64,000 bases of DNA from CALBPI01 sp038533155 (GTDB lineage Bacteria; Pseudomonadota; Gammaproteobacteria; Steroidobacterales; Woeseiaceae): positions 1 to 64,000 of the forward strand of contig JBCAZH010000009.1 of NCBI GenBank assembly GCA_038533155.1, in the 5' to 3' direction. The notes beneath the pieces are model-generated. The model worked only from the letters and a program-made list of their open reading frames with translations, was not told the origin of the DNA and made no database searches. Shown in pieces: positions 1-8,976 of the stretch. Numbering within the stretch: position 1 is the first letter of the stretch; each line of letters opens with the position of its first letter. Made by a program: the position numbers and the translations under genes.

Positions 1-3
1 TAC

Positions 4-32
4 TTTACTTGGACAGCGTCGCCGAATATAGC
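4..32 (+). promoter_or_regulatory. possible hemB promoter
   Basis: A TTTACT element at 4-9 and a TATAGC element at 27-32 are 17 bases apart, upstream of hemB. Each matches the sigma-70 consensus at about four of six positions. The window begins here, so an upstream promoter or cotranscription cannot be excluded. Confidence 0.3.
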
Positions 33-66
33 CAAAATCCACTGTCAGCCAATCGGGACACTTGGA

Positions 67-1074
67 ATGCATAACGACAAAACCCCAGGATTTCCGCTCA
101 CCCGCATGCGCAGGCGCCGCCGGCACGGGTGGCTGCGGGAGCTGATTGCGGAGCACCAGCTCTCGGCCAATGACTTCCTCTACCCTGTTTTTGTACTCGA
201 TGGGGAGGATCGAGAGGAGTCGGTCCCGTCGATGCCTGGAGTCTCCCGCAGAAGCGTGGATCGACTTCTGACACATCTGGAAGCGGTCGTCGAGCTTGGC
301 ATTCCCGGCGTAGTTTTGTTTCCGGTCATCGATGGCGCATTGAAAACCGAAGACGGTAGTGCATGTCATGACGATGATGGACTGGTCCCGAGGACGATTC
401 AGGCCATCAAGCAGCGCTTCCCTGATCTCGGCGTCGTCACCGATGTCGCGCTGGATCCCTACACGACCCACGGACAGGACGGCATCATCGATGCCGAGGG
501 ATATGTGTTAAACGACGTAACGGTGAGCATGCTGGAGCGCCAAGCGGTCTGCCATGCAAAAGCGGGTGCAGATATCGTCGCACCATCGGACATGATGGAC
601 GGCCGCATCGGCGCGATCCGCCGCGCACTGGAGGTACACGGTTTTCCGAACACGCTGATCCTCTCGTACGCGGCCAAGTACGCGTCCTGCTACTACGGCC
701 CGTTCCGGGATGCGGTCGGATCTGCGGGCAATCTTGGCGGCGGTGGAAAACACAGTTACCAAATGGATCCGGCCAATGGCCGCGAGGCACTCCGCGAAGT
801 GGCACTCGATGTCGATGAAGGCGCCGACATGGTCATGGTCAAACCTGCTCTGCCTTATCTCGACGTCATCCGTGACGTCTCCGCCAACTTCGAGGTACCT
901 GTTCTGGCCTATCAGGTCAGTGGCGAGTACGCGATGTTGGCAGCCGCTAACGCGAATGGATGGCTCAATGGGCGGGAAGCCACGTTGGAGGCATTGCTAT
1001 CGATCAAGCGCGCGGGCGCGCGCGGCATCCTGACCTACAGTGCAATCGATGCAGCGCGGTGGCTGTCCGAGTAA
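67..1074 (+). CDS. hemB: delta-aminolevulinic acid dehydratase (porphobilinogen synthase)
   Basis: This cytosolic enzyme condenses two 5-aminolevulinate molecules to porphobilinogen in tetrapyrrole synthesis. The 335-residue protein is full length. Two Schiff-base lysines are seen at about K204 (SYAAKYAS) and K259 (MVMVKPALPY). The metal-site segment reads TDVALDPYTTHGQDG, with Asp where zinc enzymes carry a cysteine triad. This is the magnesium-type active site known from Pseudomonas. The ATG at 67 follows a GGGACA-like ribosome site at 54-59. aroE follows 46 bases downstream if its TTG start is right, so the two genes probably share a transcript. Identification is secure. Confidence 0.97.
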   Translation: MHNDKTPGFPLTRMRRRRRHGWLRELIAEHQLSANDFLYPVFVLDGEDREESVPSMPGVSRRSVDRLLTHLEAVVELGIPGVVLFPVIDGALKTEDGSACHDDDGLVPRTIQAIKQRFPDLGVVTDVALDPYTTHGQDGIIDAEGYVLNDVTVSMLERQAVCHAKAGADIVAPSDMMDGRIGAIRRALEVHGFPNTLILSYAAKYASCYYGPFRDAVGSAGNLGGGGKHSYQMDPANGREALREVALDVDEGADMVMVKPALPYLDVIRDVSANFEVPVLAYQVSGEYAMLAAANANGWLNGREATLEALLSIKRAGARGILTYSAIDAARWLSE

Positions 1075-1120
1075 GATTAAAGAGTACTGCGGCACGGCCG
1101 CGGCAACGGGAGTTGATTCA

Positions 1121-1963
1121 TTGGTCCAGGAAACCGCTATTCTCGATCGCTACGGCGTGATCGGATACCCGATTTCACAGAGCAAATCTCCCGTTATCCA
1201 TCAACAGTTTGCCGAGCAAACCGGTGAGGAGTTGATCTACGAACTCATCGAAGCCCACCCGGACCATCTCGAGAAGGCGGTGAAGCAGTTTCATCGGGCG
1301 GGCGGCAAAGGCCTAAATGTCACAGTCCCACATAAGAGCCGCGTGACGCGCCTGGTCGACGAACTCAGCGAAGCGGCGAGCATCGCTGGGGCGGTCAATA
1401 CACTCAAACTCGAAGAGAATCGCGTGGTTGGATTCAATACGGATGGCATCGGCTTAGTTCGCGATCTGAGAGACAACTGGAAGTTTGAAATTCCGGGCAG
1501 TCGGATCCTAATTCTCGGTGCCGGCGGCGCAACGCAAGGCATTCTCGGCCCGTTGCTGGATCTCGAGCCAGAGAGCATCGTCATCGCCAACCGCACGGTT
1601 GTGAAAGCGGATGCACTTGCCAACCACTTCGGCGCGCTAGGTAGCGTTGAGGGCATGCGCTTCGGCGACGTGAAAAGCGTGGAGCCGTTCGACTTGATGA
1701 TCAACGCCACATCAGCGGATTTGTCCGGTGAAACGCCGCCCTTCCCGCACCAAGCAATTAAGCGGGGCCACACCGCCTGCTATGACCTGTCATATGCCCT
1801 CCACAAAACGCCGTTTGTAAGCTGGGCAGAGCAGGCCGACGCCGGCAAAACCCGCGCTGGCTGGGGCATGCTGATCGAACAAGCTGCGGAATCCTTCAGA
1901 ATCTGGCGAGGCGTTCAGCCTGAGACAAAACCTGTACTGCAGCGACTTCCCGCCGCAAATTAA
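1121..1963 (+). CDS. aroE: shikimate dehydrogenase
   Basis: The enzyme reduces 3-dehydroshikimate to shikimate with NADPH in aromatic amino acid synthesis. The frame opens at an ATG at 1040 inside hemB, but homology to AroE begins at YGVIGYPISQSKSP. I chose the TTG at 1121, preceded by GGGAG at 1108-1112, which gives 280 residues, a usual length. Shikimate-binding SQSKSP lies near the N-terminus, the catalytic lysine is in NVTVPHKS, and the NADP loop is GAGGATQG. It sits directly behind hemB on the same strand and probably shares its transcript. Confidence 0.94.
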   Translation: MVQETAILDRYGVIGYPISQSKSPVIHQQFAEQTGEELIYELIEAHPDHLEKAVKQFHRAGGKGLNVTVPHKSRVTRLVDELSEAASIAGAVNTLKLEENRVVGFNTDGIGLVRDLRDNWKFEIPGSRILILGAGGATQGILGPLLDLEPESIVIANRTVVKADALANHFGALGSVEGMRFGDVKSVEPFDLMINATSADLSGETPPFPHQAIKRGHTACYDLSYALHKTPFVSWAEQADAGKTRAGWGMLIEQAAESFRIWRGVQPETKPVLQRLPAAN

Positions 1964-2052
1964 TTCGACAAAACCTGCATCCGAACAAATCGAGCCTTCG
2001 AAAACACGGGCGAGTACGCACTCGTCTTACGTTTTAGGAGGACTTGAAGACC

Positions 2053-3426
2053 ATGTTGCGAAACAAACTGGTGGCGATGATCGCCGTTTCGGCGCTGGCA
2101 CTGACCGGCTGCGATGTTTTTGATGATGACGATGACACGACCATCGTCGAGCCTGCGGTATTGCGGGTTCTGCATGCCTCACCGGATGCCCCCGCTGTCG
2201 ACGTGCTAATCGACGGCGCCGTGCAAGTGGCAGGCGCCAATTTCAAAGATGGGACGGGCAACTTGGTTGTCACACCCGGTACATACAACGTGCAGGTCGA
2301 CGGCCTGACCCCGGGCGGCAACACCACTGTGATCGGTCCGGTGGATATCGAGTTGGCATCCGGCATCGAATACACCGTGATCGCATCGGGCGAAGTCGCA
2401 AACATCGCACCGTTGATCATTGAACTACCGAATGAATCGCCAGCCGTCGGTAACCTGCGCGCGACGGTCGTTCACGGCGCACCGAACGCACCTGCCGTCG
2501 ATGTTTATGTGACAGCGCCAGACGCAGATCTTGCCGCCTCGGCGCCATTGGGCAGCTTCAGTTTCGGCGGATCTTTAGGTCCCGTTGAAGTACCCGGTGG
2601 TGACTATCAGATTCGCGTCACCCTCGCCGGCGATGCGGCCACAGTCGTGTTCGACAGCGGCACGCTCGCGCTACCGGCAGGTCTCGACCTGTTGATCACG
2701 GCCGTGCAGAACACCACAACCGGCGAATCGCCGATTAGCCTATCGGTTCTTGACGGCACGGGTTCCAGTGAAATTTTGGACACCAATACGCCGACCTCGC
2801 TTCGCGTCATCCACAACTCGCCAGACGCACCGGCGGTAGACGTTATCGTCAACGATGATTTCGACAACCCACTGGTTCCAGGACTCGCTTTCCCCGATTT
2901 CACCGGTTTTGTGGATGTTCCGCCCGCGACCTACAACGTCAAAGTGACGCCGGCCGGTGACGCAGGAACGGTTGTCATCGACGCAGACCTAGACCTCGCA
3001 GCCGGCACCGAATATTCGGTGTATGCCACAGGTTTGCTGGCGGAAATCGAACCGCAAGTGCTCGTCGACGATCGCCGTGCGGTTGCGACCCAGGCGCAGC
3101 TTCGTGTGTTGCACGGCTCGCCGTCTGCAGGCTCTGTCGACATCTACGCGACCGCGCCGGGCACCGACATCACGACGGTTAGCCCGAACTTCAGCGATGT
3201 ACCGTTCCGGGCAGAGACCGGCTACGTGCAGCTTCCGGCCGGGACGTACACGGTGACTGTCACGCCGACCGGAACGACCACAGCAGCCATCGGTCCTATC
3301 GATATCACACTGGAAGCGGGTGGTATCTACACCGCCGTCGCTCGTGATGCGGCGGGCAGCGGCACACCGCTCGGTCTAATCCTGCTGGACGACTTCAACC
3401 TGCTTGCTCCTGAAGCACAGCAGTAA
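2053..3426 (+). CDS. lipoprotein with four DUF4397-type repeats
   Basis: This is a predicted lipoprotein of 457 residues. It starts at the ATG at 2053, behind AGGAGG at 2036-2041; a TTG at 2044 is too close to that site. The signal sequence ends in a lipobox, ALALTGC, followed by an acidic run of aspartates. The rest is four tandem units of about 100 residues. Each opens with a variant of RVLHASPDAPAVDVLIDG (RVLH, TVVH, RVIH, RVLH) and has Gly/Pro-rich beta segments ending in a Y-x-V strand. DUF4397 is a beta-rich domain of unknown function found in secreted and surface proteins. It probably sits in the outer membrane. It is a single-gene unit closed by the terminator at 3449. Confidence 0.85.
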   Translation: MLRNKLVAMIAVSALALTGCDVFDDDDDTTIVEPAVLRVLHASPDAPAVDVLIDGAVQVAGANFKDGTGNLVVTPGTYNVQVDGLTPGGNTTVIGPVDIELASGIEYTVIASGEVANIAPLIIELPNESPAVGNLRATVVHGAPNAPAVDVYVTAPDADLAASAPLGSFSFGGSLGPVEVPGGDYQIRVTLAGDAATVVFDSGTLALPAGLDLLITAVQNTTTGESPISLSVLDGTGSSEILDTNTPTSLRVIHNSPDAPAVDVIVNDDFDNPLVPGLAFPDFTGFVDVPPATYNVKVTPAGDAGTVVIDADLDLAAGTEYSVYATGLLAEIEPQVLVDDRRAVATQAQLRVLHGSPSAGSVDIYATAPGTDITTVSPNFSDVPFRAETGYVQLPAGTYTVTVTPTGTTTAAIGPIDITLEAGGIYTAVARDAAGSGTPLGLILLDDFNLLAPEAQQ

Positions 3427-3448
3427 ACCTCGGCTCCGCCAGAAACGA

Positions 3449-3484
3449 AAAAGCCGTACCGGGCAACCCGGTACGGCTTTTTTT
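3449..3484 (+). terminator. rho-independent terminator of the DUF4397 lipoprotein gene
   Basis: A perfect 11-bp stem (GCCGTACCGGG at 3453-3463 with its complement at 3467-3477) closes a 3-base loop and is followed by seven T on the plus strand. An A run precedes the stem, so it may also terminate the converging gorA transcript. Confidence 0.93.
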
Positions 3485-3509
3485 GGGTCAGTGCTGGCGA
3501 ATGCTGACG

Positions 3510-4856
3510 TCACCGCATCGTCACGAGCTCCTCAGCGCTGGTGGGATGGATCGCAACCGTGTCATCAAAATCCTTCTTGGTTGCGCCCATACGAATGGCG
3601 ACCGCAAACCCTTGCATCATCTCGTCGGCGCCATCGCCGAAAACATGACAACCGACGATACGCTCCTCGTCGCCAACCACCACTAGCTTCATTGCGGCTC
3701 GGCGTTTGTAGTCGCCGAGCGCATAGCGCATCGGCGTAAACTGGGATTTATACACACGAACCGAGTCTCCGTGCGCTTCCCGCGCTTCAGGCTCGGTCAA
3801 ACCGATGGTCCCCATCGGTGGATGCGAGAACACAACCGTTGCGATATCGCGATACTCGAGACGACGATCTTTCATGTCACCGAAGATTCGATCTGCTAGT
3901 CGGCGTCCTGCGGCGATCGCGACGGGCGTGAGCGCCACCGCACCGGTCACGTCGCCCAAAGCAAAAATATGATCGGCTGCCGTTTTTTGCCACTGATCGA
4001 CGACAATGAACCCGTCCTGGTCCGTTGCGACACCAGCTTTGGCCAAATCAAGATCATGAATGGCTGGGTCGCGGCCGACGGCCCAGATTACGCAATCGAA
4101 GCCACTGAATTCTCGACCGTCTTGCCCAACCAACGACAGGTCTCCGTCAGCACCGCGCAATGTCTGCGGCACAAAATGATCGACGATCTCAATGCCGTCC
4201 GATTGCATTGCCTCGGTGACAGACTCGCGCAGCATGGGATCGAAAGACCGCAAGACTCCATCATGGCGCACCAGCACGGTGGTATCGGCACCGAGTGCCT
4301 GTAGCACACCACCGAGTTCCACGGCGACATAGCCGCTGCCAACCAACGCAACCTTGCGCGGTAAAACCTCCAACTCGAAGAACCCATCGGATGTGATTCC
4401 GAGCTCGGCGCCTGACACGTTCGGTACCCTTGGGTACCCTCCTGTCGCGATCGTAATCACTTTCGCTGTATACGTCTGACCGTCGACGGAGATGGTATTG
4501 GCGTCGACAAACCTCGCCCGTCCGCGCACGACATCGATTGACTTGCGGTCAAGATTGCCTGCGTAAATCCCGTTGAGCCGTTTGACATAGGCATCTCTTG
4601 CGTCTTTGAGCGCGCGCCAGTGATGCTCAACCTCCGAGCGCTCGAAGCCGTAACTCTCAGCAATGTGAGCGCTTTCCACGAGATTCGCGGCGTACCACAT
4701 GACCTTCTTCGGCACACAGCCCACGTTGACACACGTCCCCCCCAGTCGGCCGGATTCGACCACCATGGCCGTAGCCCCGTATTCAACGGCTCGCTGTGCA
4801 TGCGCAAGGCCGCCACTACCACCGCCGATCACGATCAAATCGTATTCAGTTGCCAC
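3510..4856 (-). CDS. gorA: glutathione-disulfide reductase
   Basis: This FAD- and NADPH-dependent cytosolic enzyme reduces oxidised glutathione. The 448-residue protein opens with the FAD loop VIGGGSGG, followed by the redox-active pair in GGTCVNVGC (C42, C47). A second nucleotide loop, VGSGYVAVELGG, lies mid-protein, and the C-terminus ends in HPTSAEELVTMR, which carries the catalytic His-Glu pair of the family. The C-terminus is that of glutathione reductases rather than lipoamide dehydrogenases or mercuric reductases. It converges on the lipoprotein terminator and diverges from the M3 peptidase gene. Confidence 0.95.
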   Translation of the reverse strand: MATEYDLIVIGGGSGGLAHAQRAVEYGATAMVVESGRLGGTCVNVGCVPKKVMWYAANLVESAHIAESYGFERSEVEHHWRALKDARDAYVKRLNGIYAGNLDRKSIDVVRGRARFVDANTISVDGQTYTAKVITIATGGYPRVPNVSGAELGITSDGFFELEVLPRKVALVGSGYVAVELGGVLQALGADTTVLVRHDGVLRSFDPMLRESVTEAMQSDGIEIVDHFVPQTLRGADGDLSLVGQDGREFSGFDCVIWAVGRDPAIHDLDLAKAGVATDQDGFIVVDQWQKTAADHIFALGDVTGAVALTPVAIAAGRRLADRIFGDMKDRRLEYRDIATVVFSHPPMGTIGLTEPEAREAHGDSVRVYKSQFTPMRYALGDYKRRAAMKLVVVGDEERIVGCHVFGDGADEMMQGFAVAIRMGATKKDFDDTVAIHPTSAEELVTMR

Positions 4857-4997
4857 CCATGGTCCTTTGATCTCGTAAACCGAGCCTGCATGCTACACTC
4901 CAAACACTCAGCCGCACAGATTGATGGGCCTGTCGCACCCAACCTTGATCCTGGCGCGCTGCGATCAATAGCAAGAACATACTCAGCGGACCCAAGC

Positions 4998-6998
4998 GTG
5001 TTTCAACTTCCCGATTTCTCCAAGATCACGGCCAGTGAGATCGCCGCAGAAACCAGCGGTTTGCTGGAGACCTTGAATGCGCGCTTAGCAGCGGTACGCG
5101 AGGGTCCAAGGGATTTCGAATCCGTGGTCTATGGCATCGAAGAAATTCGCCATGAACTCGCGCGGCGGTGGTCCCCTTACTCACACCTGAACATGGTGCA
5201 AAACGATCCGGAGTTCCAAACGGCTTTCATCGAAGCGCTGGGCGATATCACGCGCTTTTCCACCCTGTTAAGTCAGGATAGTGAGCTATACGAAGCACTG
5301 CGAGCCCTGGCCAAAGATGAAGCGGCATCCCCCGATGCCGCCGCACGCGAGCTGATTCGCAAGATGTTGCGAGACTTCGAACTGGCCGGCGTCGCACTGC
5401 CCCCTGCGCAGCAAAGCGAGTTCGTCAAACTGGCACAGGAGCTATCGGCTCAACAGGCTGAGTTCTCCAACCGGCTTCAACAGTGCACTGACGCATGGAG
5501 TTGGCATACTGAGTCCGATGATGCGGTCGCCGGCATCCCGAATGCCGTACTCAGACAGGCAGCAGGTGCCGCTCGCGATGCCGAGTTGAATGGTTGGCAG
5601 TTTTCGCTAACCCAGCCCACCTATCAGGCAGTAATCACGCATTGTCATCACAGGCAAACGCGCGAGCGGTTCTATCGCGCCTGGATGACACGCGCAAGTC
5701 GCGTCGGCGAGCACGACGAACAATTCGATAATGCCGACCTGATCGTCGATATTCTCGACCTGCGGCAGCGCATGGCGACGCTGCTCGGCTTCGATAACTA
5801 CGCCCAGATGTCGTTAGCACCGAAAATGGCGAAATCCGTCTCGGAAGTTCAGGCCTTTTTGAAGGATTTGGCGAGTCGCAGTCGCGCTAGCGCAGAGCGC
5901 GAGTTGCAGCATCTGACCGAAGTGGCAGGACACCCCATCGAAGCGTGGGATGTGTCTTACTACCTAGAGGTATCGAAAAGTCGAGACTTTTCGATTTCGG
6001 ATGAGCAGTTGCGCCCGTACTTCAGCGTTCCTGCAGTATTGAAGGGCGTCTTTGATCTCGCCAGCCGATTGTTCGGTGTGCGCTTTGCCGAACAAGACGA
6101 CGTCGATGCGTGGCACCCAGATGTTCGCTTTTTCCGCGTGATCGATGAACGCGATCAGTCGATTGGCGGCTTCTATTTGGACCTGTATGCGCGCGGTGGC
6201 AAACGCGGCGGCGCTTGGATCGACGAATGCGTCGTCAAGAAAGCGTTGCCGGGTTCAACCGCGCTACCGGTGGGGTACCTAGTCTGCAACTTCACACCTG
6301 CGGACAGCGACGGCATCGCACAACTGTCTCACCAGGAAGTGGTGACCCTATTCCATGAATTCGGCCACATGCTGCATCACCTGCTGACGCAGGTCGCCTA
6401 CCCAAGTATCGCCGGCATCAATGGCGTGCCTTGGGATGCCGTCGAACTCCCCAGTCAGTTCATGGAGCATTACGCTTGGCACTACGACGTGCTGCGCGCA
6501 TGCAGCGCCCATGTCGACACAGGCGAACCACTACCGAAGGCGGTGTTTGATCGACTCTATAACGCTCGCAATGCTGGCGCCGGATTGCAGATGTTGCGAC
6601 AGCTTGAGTTTGCGATCTTCGATTTCGACCTGCATGCGCGTCAGGATGCCGCAACACCTGGGGCACTGCGCGACACTCTCGCCAACACGCGAGCACTCAC
6701 ATCGATGGTCGCGCCGCCGGATTGGAACCGGTTTGAGAATGGCTTTACCCATATTTTTGCTGGCGGCTACGCGGCTGGCTACTACAGCTACAAGTGGGCC
6801 GAGGTACTAGCGGCCGACGCATTTGCGGCATTCGAAGAAGCGGGCAACGTCTTCGATCTCACAACAGCCACACGGTTCCGGCAAGCCATCTTAGAAATCG
6901 GTGGCAGCCGCGATATCGGCGAAGCGTTTGTCGACTTCCGAGGTCGTGCCGCGCGGATTGATGCGTTGCTACAGCGCGACGGGATTATCGCCGCATAG
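4998..6998 (+). CDS. prlC: M3 family zinc metallopeptidase (oligopeptidase A type)
   Basis: A cytosolic thimet-like oligopeptidase that degrades short peptides, including cleaved signal peptides in relatives. The zinc motif HEFGH lies near residue 453 in FHEFGHMLHHLL, with a third ligand region in LPSQFMEHY downstream. The frame is open from 4620, but upstream codons run antisense through gorA. The ATG at 4890 overlaps a TGCTACACT element (4891-4899) that looks like a minus-10 box. I therefore prefer the GTG at 4998, just before the family start VFQLPDFSKI; this gives 666 residues, close to OpdA of E. coli (680). The start is uncertain; the family is not. Confidence 0.9.
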   Translation: MFQLPDFSKITASEIAAETSGLLETLNARLAAVREGPRDFESVVYGIEEIRHELARRWSPYSHLNMVQNDPEFQTAFIEALGDITRFSTLLSQDSELYEALRALAKDEAASPDAAARELIRKMLRDFELAGVALPPAQQSEFVKLAQELSAQQAEFSNRLQQCTDAWSWHTESDDAVAGIPNAVLRQAAGAARDAELNGWQFSLTQPTYQAVITHCHHRQTRERFYRAWMTRASRVGEHDEQFDNADLIVDILDLRQRMATLLGFDNYAQMSLAPKMAKSVSEVQAFLKDLASRSRASAERELQHLTEVAGHPIEAWDVSYYLEVSKSRDFSISDEQLRPYFSVPAVLKGVFDLASRLFGVRFAEQDDVDAWHPDVRFFRVIDERDQSIGGFYLDLYARGGKRGGAWIDECVVKKALPGSTALPVGYLVCNFTPADSDGIAQLSHQEVVTLFHEFGHMLHHLLTQVAYPSIAGINGVPWDAVELPSQFMEHYAWHYDVLRACSAHVDTGEPLPKAVFDRLYNARNAGAGLQMLRQLEFAIFDFDLHARQDAATPGALRDTLANTRALTSMVAPPDWNRFENGFTHIFAGGYAAGYYSYKWAEVLAADAFAAFEEAGNVFDLTTATRFRQAILEIGGSRDIGEAFVDFRGRAARIDALLQRDGIIAA

Positions 6999-7055
6999 AT
7001 TTACGAGCTGTTTCGGCTTAATTGGCCCAAATATCGACGTTATGCCATATCGGGT

Positions 7056-7085
7056 CTGACAGACATCCTTGGTTTGTCGTATGAT
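7056..7085 (+). promoter_or_regulatory. sigma-70 promoter for the HD-domain gene
   Basis: CTGACA (7056-7061) and TATGAT (7080-7085) are separated by 18 bases. Both match the consensus at five of six positions. The element rules out the TTG at 7074 as the start of the next gene. Confidence 0.6.
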
Positions 7086-7115
7086 CTCGCGAACTCACGG
7101 GTAGGCTCAGGACGC

Positions 7116-8165
7116 GTGCAGGCACAATCTTCGCACTCACAATCGTTGCGCGATCGACGCAACAACTTCGATGTCACGGATCGCATCGATGTCTCTCGAA
7201 TGAGCGCAGTCCGCGAGGCCGTCGAGGCGTTGTTCTACGAGACCTTTCCAGAAGCCGCCTACGATCGCATTTGGCTGGCATTCCACGATTTTGAACGACT
7301 GTTTGCCGGACGCTACCCGGGATACCACGGCTGCGATACGACCTACCACGATGTTCAACATACGTTGGATATGACGCTCGCAGTCGCGCGCCTCATTGCC
7401 GGTCACGAGCGCACGGTGGACGAGGAACACCGCTTGGGTCCTGCTCGCGCAGAGCTCGCATTGATCATTGCGATGTTCCACGATGCCGGCTATATCCGAC
7501 ACCAGTCGCGAGACGACAAGATCGCTAACGGCGCTGTATTCACGCGTGTCCATGTGACGCGCAGCGGTGAGTTTTTGCGTGAATACCTGGAGCGGATCGG
7601 CTTAGGCCATTGCGCGGAGCTCGCAACGCGACTCGTGCATTTCACCGGCTACGAAATCGATCTCAGAAACCTGCAAATGCAGGACCCAAGAGATACCCGA
7701 GTGGGCTTCATGATCGGCACGGGTGATTTACTCGCACAAATGGCGGACCGTTGTTACCTTGAGAAATGCCGCGATCGTTTGTTCCACGAATTCGTGATCG
7801 GTGGCGTCGCGATGTCGATCGATGACAACGGCAAAACCGTGATGCAGTACGAGTCGGGTGAAGATTTGTTGCGCAAGACGCCGGAGTTTTTCCAGAAAGG
7901 CGCCCGGCATCGCCTGGACAATGAATTTCAACGGACCTACCGGTTTATCGAGCCGCTGTTCGATGGGCGAAATCCCTACATCGAAGCGATCAACCGAAAC
8001 ATTCGTTACCTGCAGTTTGTCATCGATACCGACAACTGGGCAGGACTACGTCGTGAACCGCCGGTCTACGTCGCCGAGCCAGAAGTCTCGGAAAGCGTTC
8101 GGATGATGGTCGCGGAGCTGCGCCGAGCCTTCAAGCAAGGCGGCCAACCGCAGCAAGTCGCTTAG
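7116..8165 (+). CDS. HD-domain phosphohydrolase-like protein
   Basis: This looks like a metal-dependent phosphohydrolase of the HD superfamily. The pattern is YHDVQHTLDM, then about 60 residues later MFHDAGYIRHQ, and LVHFTGYE. This spacing resembles the catalytic core of cyclic-nucleotide phosphodiesterases, but the substrate cannot be told from sequence. No membrane segment or extra signalling domain is visible. The frame is open from a TTG at 7074 inside the promoter, so the GTG at 7116 (349 residues) or the ATG at 7200 is the likely start. It appears to be a single-gene unit between prlC and the convergent panD. Confidence 0.75.
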   Translation: MQAQSSHSQSLRDRRNNFDVTDRIDVSRMSAVREAVEALFYETFPEAAYDRIWLAFHDFERLFAGRYPGYHGCDTTYHDVQHTLDMTLAVARLIAGHERTVDEEHRLGPARAELALIIAMFHDAGYIRHQSRDDKIANGAVFTRVHVTRSGEFLREYLERIGLGHCAELATRLVHFTGYEIDLRNLQMQDPRDTRVGFMIGTGDLLAQMADRCYLEKCRDRLFHEFVIGGVAMSIDDNGKTVMQYESGEDLLRKTPEFFQKGARHRLDNEFQRTYRFIEPLFDGRNPYIEAINRNIRYLQFVIDTDNWAGLRREPPVYVAEPEVSESVRMMVAELRRAFKQGGQPQQVA

Positions 8166-8190
8166 AACGGCCGAGGCACTAATCGCAACG

Positions 8191-8556
8191 TTAGGCTTCG
8201 GAGGCGGGCATCTCCGTCAGATATCTGACAAACCGATTGCGCTCATCGACTAGGATTGCGCAAGGGTTCAGTGGACGATCCGTCAACTCGAACGCCATGA
8301 TAATGAGCTCTTCGCCCTCGCTGATCAGGTGAGCGGCTGCGCCGTTCATACAAATCACACCGGATTCTCGCTCGCCTGCGATCACATAGGTCTCGAGTCG
8401 AGCTCCGGAAGTGTTCGACACGACAAGCACTTTTTCGTTTTCCCACAGGCCCACTCGCTCGATCAGAGATTGATCGATCGTGATGCTGCCAACATAGTTA
8501 ACATCGGCCTCGGTCACCCGTGCCTTGTGAATTTTGGAACGCATTACCCAGCGCAA
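8191..8556 (-). CDS. panD: aspartate 1-decarboxylase proenzyme
   Basis: PanD makes beta-alanine from aspartate for pantothenate and coenzyme A synthesis. The self-cleavage site is Gly23-Ser24 in YVGSITID, where Ser24 becomes the pyruvoyl cofactor, and NGAAAHL is also conserved. The start is a TTG at 8556 with a strong TAGGAGGAC ribosome site six bases upstream; the ATG at 8580 precedes that site and the ATG at 8544 lacks one. The product has 121 residues, normal for the family. It lies 81 bases behind the DUF2007 gene on the same strand and may be read from the trp operon or from a weak TAGAAT box at 8619-8624. Confidence 0.95.
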   Translation of the reverse strand: MRWVMRSKIHKARVTEADVNYVGSITIDQSLIERVGLWENEKVLVVSNTSGARLETYVIAGERESGVICMNGAAAHLISEGEELIIMAFELTDRPLNPCAILVDERNRFVRYLTEMPASEA

Positions 8557-8637
8557 GGTTGTCCTCCTAAGCGCGATCATCGGGTTAGAACCACGAGCTC
8601 GCTCGCAAGCAGCCCTCTATTCTACTCGAATTCCGCG

Positions 8638-8976
8638 CTATAGCGGAGTATCGCGGCCCGACTGATCGGGCGCCCCGCATTGCCAACACACCGCAAATTG
8701 GTATTCATTCACGGTTTGGCAGGCGCTACACACCCAGGCCTCGCCATCGGGTACGGGACTGGACTGTACCTCGTGAATAATCTCGCGTGCGCGTTGCTCG
8801 TCCAGCGCATGCACCACCCAAAGTTGCGGCCAGACTTCGGTGAACGGGACTTCACCGAGTGCACCGCCCAGATTCGCATTTCGTATTTCCGTCTCGATGC
8901 CCTCGGTCGCCAACACGTTGGCGTAATGCGCAACCATGACAAGGCTATCTGCGGTGAAGACTTTCCGCTTCGTCAC
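8638..8976 (-). CDS. DUF2007 protein with C-terminal zinc ribbon
   Basis: A 112-residue protein with an N-terminal DUF2007 fold, a ferredoxin-like PII-related domain called putative signal-transducing in databases (FTADSLVMVAHYANVLATEG). A C-terminal double CxxC knuckle follows (CSAC and CWQC, about residues 82-100), likely to bind zinc. Its ATG overlaps the trpA stop by four bases, so it is the last translationally coupled gene of the trp operon. No tryptophan-related function is known to me for this family; the coupling is the only hint. Confidence 0.8.
   Translation of the reverse strand: MTKRKVFTADSLVMVAHYANVLATEGIETEIRNANLGGALGEVPFTEVWPQLWVVHALDEQRAREIIHEVQSSPVPDGEAWVCSACQTVNEYQFAVCWQCGAPDQSGRDTPL

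Noticed and set aside
1040..1120. N-terminal extension of aroE from the ATG at 1040
   Set aside because: It overlaps the hemB end and has no homology; the TTG at 1121 has a ribosome site and fits the family start.
4620..4997. N-terminal extension of the M3 peptidase
   Set aside because: It runs antisense through gorA and the promoter region and is not part of the family.
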